Assembly (NCBI GenBank): GCA_903823545.1
Contig: CAIJTL010000564.1
Span: 1-5,348 of the forward strand
Reading direction: 5' to 3'
DNA: 5,348 bases
From: an uncultured Planctomycetaceae bacterium
GTDB lineage: Bacteria; Planctomycetota; Planctomycetia; Planctomycetales; Planctomycetaceae
A program made the position numbers and the translations under genes. Every line of letters begins with the position of its first letter. Within the stretch, counting starts at the first letter, position 1. Positions 1-5,348 of the stretch are shown here, piece by piece. The notes beneath the pieces were generated by a model. It saw nothing but the letters and a program-made list of their open reading frames with translations, was not told the origin of the DNA and ran no database searches.

Positions 1-20
1 CGGCTTCTCGAAGGAAAACT

Positions 21-893
21 GTGGACATTACTTCGCGGCGTAAAACTTTGCCCCCTGACTTGCCTCTTTCTTGGTTGAAGAGCGATCCGGAGCAGCGGCT
101 CATGTTTCGCGGAGCCAGGTTCACACGCGTGAATTCTTGGTGCGCTCTGTTCTTGGGCGTTGTCATGACGGCTGGATTTTATCTTCTGTTGTTGCCTGTG
201 CCGGATAATGTGATCGCGGCTAGTTTCACGCAGCGCGGCGAGATTCCCTATTTCATTGCCCTGTTCTCGTTTTGGTCACTCGCCATCTTGTGGCTGAAAT
301 GGAAGAAGCTACGACTTCAACAACAAGCCTTGAAGCGGATTGTTGTTCCGGAAGACCCTGAGTTTGTACTCACACCGCAATCAGTCGATGACGTCTATCA
401 CCGGATGTATGAATCGGTTGATGACGTGCGGCATTTTCTGGTGTTCAATCGAATTGCGACGGCGCTCTCCAACCTGCGGAATCTGGGCCGCGTCACCGAC
501 GTGGCCGAAATCTTGCAGTCCCAAGCCGAGAGCGACGAGTCGTCGATGGAAACCAGCTATTCGCTATTGCAGGGATTTGTCTGGGCGATCCCGGTGTTAG
601 GTTTCATCGGCACGGTCGAAGGACTATCGATCGCGATTAGCGGCTTTGGCAACGTGTTGGGTGCGGCTAGTGATTTCAGCCAAGTGAAAGAGTCGCTCAA
701 GGGAGTCACGGGCGGACTATCCATCGCCTTTGAAACCACGATGCAAGGATTGGTTGCGGCCTTGGTGATCCAATTGACTTTGACGGCGATCAAGAAGTCC
801 GAAGAAGAATTCCTCGATGCTTGCAGCGAATACTGCTCCAAGCACATCGTCGGACGTCTGCGTCTGATGCCGTTTGAAGCGACCATTGAGTGA
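21..893 (+). CDS. MotA/TolQ/ExbB-family proton channel subunit, four transmembrane helices
   Basis: This 290-residue protein is predicted to be the ring-forming subunit of a proton-motive-force-driven inner-membrane complex. Hydrophobic segments lie near residues 39-61, 76-94, 185-208 and 232-256, with a cytoplasmic domain of about 90 residues between helices 2 and 3. Helix 3 carries GFIGTVEGLSIAISGF (T198), matching the family's G-x-x-GTV-x-G signature. Helix 4 begins LSIAFETTMQGL (E238, T239, T240), matching the family's conserved threonine region. Four helices recall MotA more than three-helix ExbB/TolQ, but the tail after helix 4 is only about 33 residues, without the long tail of ZorA. 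The GTG start at 21 has AAGGA at 11-15, five bases upstream. The frame is also open to the left edge, so a start outside the window is possible. The likely partners are the two single-helix proteins at 2265-4009, although the vWA gene lies between. The family call is firm; what the complex drives is unknown. Confidence 0.9.
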   Translation: MDITSRRKTLPPDLPLSWLKSDPEQRLMFRGARFTRVNSWCALFLGVVMTAGFYLLLLPVPDNVIAASFTQRGEIPYFIALFSFWSLAILWLKWKKLRLQQQALKRIVVPEDPEFVLTPQSVDDVYHRMYESVDDVRHFLVFNRIATALSNLRNLGRVTDVAEILQSQAESDESSMETSYSLLQGFVWAIPVLGFIGTVEGLSIAISGFGNVLGAASDFSQVKESLKGVTGGLSIAFETTMQGLVAALVIQLTLTAIKKSEEEFLDACSEYCSKHIVGRLRLMPFEATIE

Positions 894-916
894 TGGAATC
901 GAAGCAGACATTCCAT
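893..916 (+). repeat. Short inverted repeat (7-bp arms, 10-base loop) at the end of the channel gene
   Basis: ATGGAAT at 893-899 and ATTCCAT at 910-916 are perfect inverted copies. The RNA could form a 7-bp hairpin starting at the last base of the stop codon of the upstream gene. The stem is AT-rich and no U-tract follows, so it does not meet the usual description of an intrinsic terminator. It could affect mRNA stability or be chance. Confidence 0.3.
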
Positions 917-985
917 GAGACAAGAAGCCTCCAAATCAACCTCTATCGCCAGGAATCCTTGATCCTGTCACATGTTCGCCCCTAA
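893..985 (+). CDS. Possible 30-codon small ORF, doubtful
   Basis: An ATG at 893 overlaps the stop of the channel gene (TGATG) and opens a 30-codon frame ending in TAA at 983-985. The predicted peptide starts MESKQTFHET, is polar, and has no membrane segment or motif I recognise. The only points in its favour are the overlap arrangement, which would allow translational coupling, and its place at the head of an otherwise empty gap. No clear SD sequence precedes it, and a frame of this length is expected by chance. It could also be a remnant of a gene lost when the vWA gene arrived. I consider it more likely non-coding. Confidence 0.12.
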   Translation: MESKQTFHETRSLQINLYRQESLILSHVRP

Positions 986-1034
986 CCCAGCGTCCGCAAA
1001 ATGTGGGCAAGCTCATTTGTGACCGACGATTACC
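894..1034. other. Intergenic gap between channel gene and vWA gene
   Basis: These 141 bases hold the inverted repeat and the doubtful small ORF listed separately. I see no convincing -35/-10 pair and no T-rich terminator. In the vWA frame, TGA at 1020-1022 closes the reading frame, so the vWA protein cannot start upstream of this gap. The gap suggests that the vWA gene has its own expression signals and is not tightly coupled to the channel gene. Confidence 0.5.
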
Positions 1035-2093
1035 ATGCGCAATTCACCTCCGCTTACATCCTCTCCACCTCCACTCCCATTGAAGGCACTCAGGTCGAAT
1101 TCTGAGGACATACGCCGCCGCCACAAAGTGTTTTTCGCAAGCTTGTTGACGGTTTTTACTTGTTCACTTATTGCCGTTGTCATCATCCTTTTTACAAACC
1201 AGCAATTGCAGCTCAACTTTGGGCAGGCACGACTCCCTATCGCGGGGAGTTCGCAGCCCACGGCACGAGATGCTCAAGAGTCGGTCTCCAGCACAAATGG
1301 AACCATTCCGGGCACTCAGAAGGCTTCTAATCGCTCAAGCGAAAGGTCGGCCGCAAGCGACGTGTCAGTTGATCAGAATGAGCCAATAAATGTAGTTCTC
1401 ACGCAAACTTCTGCCGGTGTCGAACCTCCTACGGTTGACACTCAGCCACAGGCGGAGTTGAGGGTAGAATTACCCGAGACTGCTCTGCCCGACTCGGCAA
1501 CAAGACGGTTCGCATTAGTCGATCCGAGGAGGTCAACGAATTCATTTCCACAGCACACCGATAACTCGGCTAGCTTGACGGGCAATGACTCACCGTTGAA
1601 TGTGGGCCCTGAAGTGAATTCTGTTGTTTTCGTCATTGATAAGTCCGGAAGTATGTCCGGTAACAAGTTCGAACGGACCAAGCAGTCCCTTTTGAAGAGC
1701 CTGTCTAGGCTGGAGATAGCGCAGTCTTTTTGCGTCATTCTGTTTGACGACGCTTCGCATTCTCTCAATTCGATCAATGGGCACGGGAGATTGAGCCCTG
1801 CAACTCAAAACAACATCTCGAATGTAAAGACTCAACTCGACAGAGTTGTTGCTGTTGGCGGGACTCAACCGCTCGCTGCATTGCAGGTCGCCATTTCGCT
1901 TCGTCCCGAGCTAGTCATTCTGCTGTCAGATGGTGAGTTTGATCCAAATCTCCTTGATGAAATCACACAATTGAACCACCGCATTCGCCCTAATGGCAGA
2001 ATTGATTGCGTCGGTCTCGATGAGGAAGTACGGATGTTGCGGGATATCGCGAAACGCAATTACGGGGTCTACTATCAAGCGGCGTCACGCTAG
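1035..2093 (+). CDS. Membrane-anchored von Willebrand factor A (vWA) domain protein
   Basis: This is a 352-residue single-pass membrane protein. Residues 1-32 are proline-rich (SPPPLPL) and then basic (RRRHK at 28-31 and just before), predicting a cytoplasmic N-terminus. A transmembrane helix spans about 33-53. Residues 54-190 are a low-complexity Ser/Thr/Asn/Pro-rich linker, and a vWA domain fills about 195-345. The metal-binding MIDAS site looks complete: D202-x-S204-x-S206 in FVIDKSGSMSG, T277 in VGGTQP, and D299 in LLSDGEFD. This predicts a functional divalent-metal, protein-binding domain outside the cytoplasmic membrane. The ATG at 1035 is the first start after an in-frame TGA at 1020-1022. 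No SD sequence is visible, unlike the other genes here. Gaps of 141 and 171 bases on either side set it apart from its neighbours. The partner or ligand is unknown. The vWA call is firm; a link to the motor is inferred only from position. Confidence 0.9.
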   Translation: MRNSPPLTSSPPPLPLKALRSNSEDIRRRHKVFFASLLTVFTCSLIAVVIILFTNQQLQLNFGQARLPIAGSSQPTARDAQESVSSTNGTIPGTQKASNRSSERSAASDVSVDQNEPINVVLTQTSAGVEPPTVDTQPQAELRVELPETALPDSATRRFALVDPRRSTNSFPQHTDNSASLTGNDSPLNVGPEVNSVVFVIDKSGSMSGNKFERTKQSLLKSLSRLEIAQSFCVILFDDASHSLNSINGHGRLSPATQNNISNVKTQLDRVVAVGGTQPLAALQVAISLRPELVILLSDGEFDPNLLDEITQLNHRIRPNGRIDCVGLDEEVRMLRDIAKRNYGVYYQAASR

Positions 2094-2264
2094 GGCGGCA
2101 GTGTAATTAACTGAGGTGGTTTCGCATTGACAACCAGTTCAATTTGTCATCTGTGGTGACCTGTCCGCTAATTAGATGCGGTTTGAAACTTGTTGGAATG
2201 TGTTTTGAACAGTTGATGATGACGAGCACTAAAAAATTGTAACCGATTTCAAAAAAGGTTGAAG
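2094..2264. other. Intergenic gap upstream of the two-paralogue/protease cluster
   Basis: These 171 bases are AT-rich relative to the flanking genes. The gap probably contains the promoter for the three closely packed genes that follow. A TTGACA at 2127-2132 would fit a -35 box, but no good -10 hexamer lies 16-18 bases downstream. TAATTA occurs twice (2104-2109 and 2169-2174), the second within the palindrome CTAATTAG, with no known role. No terminator hairpin with a T-run is visible after the vWA stop. Confidence 0.45.
2255..2258 (+). promoter_or_regulatory. Ribosome binding site deciding the start at ATG 2265
   Basis: AAGG, preceded by a run of A, ends six bases before ATG 2265. An in-frame TTG at 2259 would sit directly against this site with no spacing, so ATG 2265 is the better start. 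The protein then begins MSRR, as does its paralogue starting at 3095. Confidence 0.6.
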
Positions 2265-3095
2265 ATGTCGCGCCGCGGTCGATCTGGACCTGTGATTTCT
2301 CTATTTGCGTTTCAGGACATCATCACGTCCGTTACGGCCATCGTCATCGTCGTGACCCTGTTTCTGGCACTCGACCTCGTTCAACGCAAGCAAGGACAGG
2401 CATCGGAATCGCCAACGGTATTAGCCGAAGAACTTGTCGCACGGATTACGGCTTTGGAGGGCGAACTAGCCAAACTTCATAAAGAGCTCGATCGATCGGA
2501 TGACTTAGTGCAACAGGTTGCCAGTACTTCTCCTGCCGAACTAAGAGCCGAGATTATCCAGCGAGAACTTGCGGTCGAAGATCTACGTCAACAACTTCAG
2601 CGGCAACAAGACAGAGAGAAGCGATTGCAGTCTCAAGAAAAAGCTGTTGCTGCTGAGCAGTTTGACTTGAATCCGCTACGACAGCGACTTGATCAAACAA
2701 TTCGAGAGACTCGTGAGCTACAAGGGCAAATTGATCAAGCCAAACAAGAAAACCGCCTCCTCTTTACTTTACCTAGCGGCACTTACAAAGAGGGATGGAT
2801 TGCGGTTGTCGATTCGGGCAGGATCACGGTCGCACCACTTGGGCGTGCAGCGAGACCGCAAGCGTTCGTCTCGACCGGCACGTTCCTGAAGAAGTCCGCC
2901 GCAGAGGCAATGGTCGAATGGATTGATCGCGAGAGATTGCGGTCGGCCTATTTTCTGGTGCTCATCCGACCGAGCGGCCCGAGAACGTTTGATGCACTCG
3001 AAGAATTGCTTCAAAGCAAATCCATGTCATTTGGTTTTGATTTGATTGATGCGGAACGAGCGGTTTTGCACCCGGAACGAGGAGCCGCACCCTAA
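2265..3095 (+). CDS. MotB/ExbD/TolR-like single-helix coiled-coil protein, paralogue 1
   Basis: This 276-residue protein has a basic N-terminus (MSRRGRSG), a transmembrane helix at about 16-38 opening with FQDIITSVTA (D18), a coiled coil rich in Glu, Gln, Leu and Arg at about 51-165 (prolines at 90 and 137 may break it), and a globular C-terminal domain at about 166-268. The helix start resembles MotB's F/Y-A-D-F-M-T, whose Asp carries protons, and the Asp sits just inside the membrane as in ExbD and TolR. The C-terminal segment AYFLVLIRPSGPRTFDAL (228-245) matches CYLVPIVRPDSYSAF in the next protein, so the two are paralogues. No OmpA-like peptidoglycan-binding domain is present. Charge distribution puts the C-terminus outside the cytoplasmic membrane. 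The proposed role is a motor B-subunit partnering the channel protein at 21-893. No experimental function is known to me; the architecture is clear and the stator role is inferred. Confidence 0.85.
   Translation: MSRRGRSGPVISLFAFQDIITSVTAIVIVVTLFLALDLVQRKQGQASESPTVLAEELVARITALEGELAKLHKELDRSDDLVQQVASTSPAELRAEIIQRELAVEDLRQQLQRQQDREKRLQSQEKAVAAEQFDLNPLRQRLDQTIRETRELQGQIDQAKQENRLLFTLPSGTYKEGWIAVVDSGRITVAPLGRAARPQAFVSTGTFLKKSAAEAMVEWIDRERLRSAYFLVLIRPSGPRTFDALEELLQSKSMSFGFDLIDAERAVLHPERGAAP
3079..3084 (+). promoter_or_regulatory. Ribosome binding site of paralogue 2 inside the end of paralogue 1
   Basis: GAGGAG lies ten bases before ATG 3095, within the last codons of the upstream gene. The start overlaps the upstream stop by one base (TAATG, 3093-3097), which favours translational coupling and roughly matched production of the two paralogues. 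Confidence 0.65.
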
Positions 3096-4009
3096 TGTCT
3101 CGACGAAGTGCTGCTAAACAAGACAGCTTGGAATTGTTGCTGGATACGATCTGCAACACGTTCGGCGGCGTTCTGTTTATTGCGATCTTGGTGGTGATGT
3201 TGCTGCAACAGACGGGGCAAGGAGTCTCCGCTCCTCCACCGCCCACGATCGCGCCCGAAAGACTCCAAGAAATGAGCCAGCGGTTGACGGAATTGACCGC
3301 AGAGTTGACTCGACTCGATGCGAATCGCGAAAGCCAAGTCGCAATCGTCGATAGCTTTGCGTCCGAAGAAATCCGTGATCTGATTCAGCGTCGAAGTGAA
3401 CTTGTGACTCAAATCGCGTCTCTTCAGGTGAAGGCCAGCGAACTCTTGGCACAGAACGCGAAACGCGCTTCGCGTGTCGAAGAAGAGCGTGCTGAGAATG
3501 CCAAAGTCAAACAAGATCTTGAGGGAGCTTTGCTTGAGAAGCAGCAGACTCAGACCGCGTTAGAGAACGACAGAAAGAATCGGACGACCGAGGCACGTCT
3601 GCCGGTATTACGTCCGCCCGGTGCAAGGCAGGAAATTGGTCTTGTTCTGCGTTATGGACGCTTATACCTATGGCATCGGTACGACCAATTCCACAACAAA
3701 CAAGGACTGAACACCGATGATTTTGTCGTCATAGGCGAAGAAGGGGGGGGGATTCTGACGACCCCGAAGCCTACAGGCGGCATTCTTCTCGACGGCACTG
3801 AATCCTCAAAAGAGGCGATCCGCCGACTACTGACGCAGTTTGATTCACGGACGTGCTACCTCGTCCCGATCGTCCGACCAGATTCGTATTCAGCGTTTTC
3901 CCAGTTCCGTGACGTGGCCCTTGAACTCGGCTTCAACTACCGGCTTATGCCTACCGAAGCGAATTCGCCCGTCTACGATCGCGGTGGATCTGCAACCGGA
4001 GTGCAATAA
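3095..4009 (+). CDS. MotB/ExbD/TolR-like single-helix coiled-coil protein, paralogue 2
   Basis: This 304-residue protein has the same plan as its upstream neighbour: an MSRR start, a transmembrane helix at about 12-38 opening with LELLLDTICNTFGG (D17), a proline patch (APPPPT, 46-51), a coiled coil at about 54-165, and a C-terminal domain at about 168-290. D17 lies almost exactly where paralogue 1 has D18, but the surrounding motif differs (LLLDTICNTFGG against FQDIITSVTA), so the two helices are not interchangeable copies. The region 254-288 (YLVPIVRPDSYSAFSQF and what follows) resembles, by eye, the ExbD/TolR periplasmic domain with its I/L-R-A-D...Y...V..L...G pattern. The helix also recalls the ExbD/TolR start in which a Leu-rich stretch precedes the Asp. 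A run of nine G at 3743-3751 encodes three glycines (217-219) before a conserved part. The one-base stop/start overlap with paralogue 1 suggests stoichiometric co-production. The role as second motor B-subunit is inferred. Confidence 0.85.
   Translation: MSRRSAAKQDSLELLLDTICNTFGGVLFIAILVVMLLQQTGQGVSAPPPPTIAPERLQEMSQRLTELTAELTRLDANRESQVAIVDSFASEEIRDLIQRRSELVTQIASLQVKASELLAQNAKRASRVEEERAENAKVKQDLEGALLEKQQTQTALENDRKNRTTEARLPVLRPPGARQEIGLVLRYGRLYLWHRYDQFHNKQGLNTDDFVVIGEEGGGILTTPKPTGGILLDGTESSKEAIRRLLTQFDSRTCYLVPIVRPDSYSAFSQFRDVALELGFNYRLMPTEANSPVYDRGGSATGVQ
3743..3751 (+). repeat. Homopolymer run of nine G within paralogue 2
   Basis: Nine consecutive G encode glycines 217-219. Loss of one G brings TGA (3756-3758) into frame two codons later, and gain of one G also leads to a TGA within about twenty codons. 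Either change removes the conserved C-terminal domain. As written, the frame is intact, and the downstream sequence matches the paralogue, so the assembled length is probably right. Confidence 0.9.
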
Positions 4010-4010
4010 C

Positions 4011-4016
4011 GGGAGG
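4011..4016 (+). promoter_or_regulatory. Ribosome binding site deciding the GTG start at 4024
   Basis: GGGAGG directly follows the stop of the upstream gene and ends seven bases before GTG 4024, a good spacing. This supports GTG 4024 over the in-frame TTG at 4018, which is too close to the site. The GYF_2-like domain begins at the third or fourth residue, which also fits. Confidence 0.8.
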
Positions 4017-4023
4017 CTTGATT

Positions 4024-5348
4024 GTGGCAACTTGGTACACCAGAGACGCTAATGGGCTTTACGGCCCTTACTCATTGGAAGAACTGGTCAATCTCGCCAA
4101 AGAGAACCGCATCACTCCTACGACATTGGTTCGAGGTCGGGACTCCAATTCGTGGGTTCCTGCCTCGCAGCTCAAGGGCGTTTTTGCGAAGGCGGCTTCT
4201 CAGAAATTGCCGCCGACCGGCGCACCACCCCCGTTGCCCCGAAGCCCACAACCGGCTTCGCGAGAAGCTGTATCCCCGAAATTCTCTCCGTCGCAAAAGG
4301 CCAGTGCTGCTTCACTTAAGGTTGGAAATAACCCGGTGCTCAATAGCAAAGCGACGGTAACACCGTCAGATGCAAAGTTGCAGCACACTATTGACTCAAC
4401 AAGAAAATGGGCTCGGTCTTCTCTGAGGGGAATGCCGCTTCTCTTGTGGGTCATTGTTACATCCGCAGGTCTATTTGTTGTCGTTTATTTCGTCCGCATC
4501 ATCGGCGGAAGCGGGACGACATCAGAACCACAAATCGCTTCCGAATCAGCAAACAGTGCCAACCAATCTGGTGGTTCGGCAGGCAATTCCGCGACGGCTG
4601 AAATGGAAAGGAATTCGACAAAGTCAACTCGCGTGAATACGACTTCGTCAGAGAGCGATTCGTCGCCAGCCAAAATTGAGTCCGCCGCAAGCAATGCCAC
4701 GTCTGTCACAAAGAAGGATGAGAACTCATCGTCACTTTCCACCGAAGACATTGTCGCTCGCAGTGAACCATCCGTCGCTCTGATCAAAGGCGGCACGGGA
4801 TCGGGAACTGGTTTTCTCGTGAAGCCAGGCATCGTGGCGACAAACAAGCATGTCGTCCAAAACGAATTGCTCAATTCTCTGTCCGTACATTTCCCCTCGG
4901 CTGAGGTTGCTCAACAAGGCCCGTTCCATCCGACACTGTTGTACGAGTCGCCCGACCGGGATGTTGCTTTCCTTTCAATCGAATCCAATCTGCCAGTTCT
5001 GCAAGTTGCCGAAGAATACGTCTTCCGACGTGGACAAGAAGTGATCGTCATCGGCAGTCCGGGCTTGGGCGATCAGGTTGTTCTGCAAAACGCCATCAGT
5101 CGCGGAATCATGAGCACCAAAACTTCGATCGAAGGCAAGGAGTTTTATCAGTTAGGTATTTCGATCAACCCTGGAAACTCCGGTGGACCAGCGATTGACA
5201 TGACGGGCAAAGTCGTCGGCATCGTGACGTTGAAGGCGTCCAAGAAGGAAGGACTTGGCTTTTGTATTCCGCCCGATCAGCTTCTCAAGGAGATGGACGC
5301 CCTGAAGTCAGTGGCCCCGGAAACAATTGCCAAAGCACAGTCGATGCA
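4024..5348 (+). CDS. GYF_2-like domain / transmembrane / trypsin-like (HtrA-type) serine protease, 3' end outside window
   Basis: The 441 residues seen run past the right edge. Residues 3-54 form a GYF_2-type domain (WYTRDANGLYGPYSLEEL, then TLVRGRDSNSWVPA), a fold thought to bind peptides. A proline-rich stretch follows (LPPTGAPPPLPRSP, 62-75), then a basic patch (RKWARSSLR) and a transmembrane helix at about 138-160. Basic residues before the helix predict a cytoplasmic GYF domain and an extracytoplasmic C-terminus. Residues 161-240 are a Ser/Thr/Asn-rich linker. The protease domain starts near 242 with H276 (TNKHVV), D313 (SPDRDVAFLSI) and S386 (NPGNSGGPA), a complete trypsin/HtrA triad, so it is likely active. 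No PDZ domain is visible before the cut; one could lie beyond it. The gene starts 14 bases after the upstream stop, so it is probably co-transcribed with the two paralogues. Likely role: envelope protease controlled from the cytoplasmic side or by the motor complex (inference). Confidence 0.9.
   Translation, partial: MATWYTRDANGLYGPYSLEELVNLAKENRITPTTLVRGRDSNSWVPASQLKGVFAKAASQKLPPTGAPPPLPRSPQPASREAVSPKFSPSQKASAASLKVGNNPVLNSKATVTPSDAKLQHTIDSTRKWARSSLRGMPLLLWVIVTSAGLFVVVYFVRIIGGSGTTSEPQIASESANSANQSGGSAGNSATAEMERNSTKSTRVNTTSSESDSSPAKIESAASNATSVTKKDENSSSLSTEDIVARSEPSVALIKGGTGSGTGFLVKPGIVATNKHVVQNELLNSLSVHFPSAEVAQQGPFHPTLLYESPDRDVAFLSIESNLPVLQVAEEYVFRRGQEVIVIGSPGLGDQVVLQNAISRGIMSTKTSIEGKEFYQLGISINPGNSGGPAIDMTGKVVGIVTLKASKKEGLGFCIPPDQLLKEMDALKSVAPETIAKAQSM

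Noticed and set aside
557..934. 125-codon open frame on the minus strand
   Set aside because: It overlaps the conserved transmembrane helices of the channel gene on the opposite strand and shows no membrane, signal or domain features of its own.
2127..2155. Sigma-70 promoter with TTGACA at 2127
   Set aside because: No acceptable -10 hexamer lies at the usual spacing (candidates ATCTGT or TCTGTG are poor), so it is not listed as a promoter.
2489..2498. 10-bp palindrome CGATCGATCG
   Set aside because: It lies within the coiled-coil coding region and is explained by codons; a single copy with no context for a regulatory role.
3128..3157. Lipobox around Cys20 of paralogue 2
   Set aside because: The residues before the Cys are D-T-I, which do not fit the lipobox (Gly/Ala/Ser at -1), and the Cys lies inside the transmembrane helix motif and not at the end of a signal peptide.
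3092..3514. 140-codon open frame on the minus strand
   Set aside because: It lies opposite a well-supported coiled-coil gene, has no recognisable domain, and is explained as a codon-bias shadow.
21..4009. Zorya (ZorA/ZorB) defence system
   Set aside because: The channel protein lacks the long cytoplasmic tail of ZorA, the B-like proteins lack an OmpA-like domain, and no ZorC, ZorD or ZorE-like gene is visible. Only the A/B motor principle is shared.
4022..4360. 112-codon + strand frame starting at TTG 4022
   Set aside because: It is one frame off from the GTG 4024 frame, which carries the GYF_2-like domain, the transmembrane helix and the protease and has the correctly spaced GGGAGG.
4485..4874. 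129-codon open frame on the minus strand
   Set aside because: It mirrors the Ser/Thr-rich linker and the start of the protease domain; its acidic, low-complexity sequence is an artefact of that linker.

Overview
The window looks like a fragment of a planctomycete-type bacterial genome. This is an inference from protein families: a MotA/TolQ/ExbB-like channel followed by two small membrane/coiled-coil proteins of a kind I associate with Planctomycetes, a GYF_2-type domain fused to a trypsin-like protease, moderate GC, and mixed GTG/ATG starts with uneven Shine-Dalgarno (SD) use. Genus cannot be told from the sequence. All credible genes lie on the + strand, and no RNA gene, mobile element or CRISPR array is visible.

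Layout: (1) 21-893, a four-helix MotA/TolQ/ExbB-family proton-channel subunit. (2) 894-1034, a 141-base gap with a small hairpin and a doubtful 30-codon ORF. (3) 1035-2093, a single-pass membrane protein with an extracytoplasmic von Willebrand factor A (vWA) domain and an intact MIDAS metal site. (4) 2094-2264, a 171-base gap that probably holds the promoter of the next genes. (5) 2265-3095 and 3095-4009, two paralogous proteins, each with a short basic N-terminus, one transmembrane helix with an Asp at its start (residue 18 or 17), a long coiled coil and a related C-terminal domain. Their stop and start codons overlap (TAATG). (6) 4024 to the right edge, a GYF_2-like domain, proline-rich linker, transmembrane helix, Ser/Thr/Asn-rich linker and trypsin/HtrA-like protease with a complete His-Asp-Ser triad; its C-terminus is cut off.

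Working model (inference): the first gene supplies the A-type (MotA/ExbB) ring of a proton-driven motor. The two paralogues supply B-type (MotB/ExbD/TolR) subunits whose transmembrane Asp would be the proton carrier. The vWA protein and the protease are predicted to place their functional domains outside the cytoplasmic membrane, so the motor could act on, or be gated by, metal-dependent adhesion and proteolysis in the periplasm. The most interesting point is that there are two different B-like subunits with ExbD-like tips, which suggests a heteromeric stator instead of the usual homodimer. I know of no characterised system with exactly this gene set, but I could not search.
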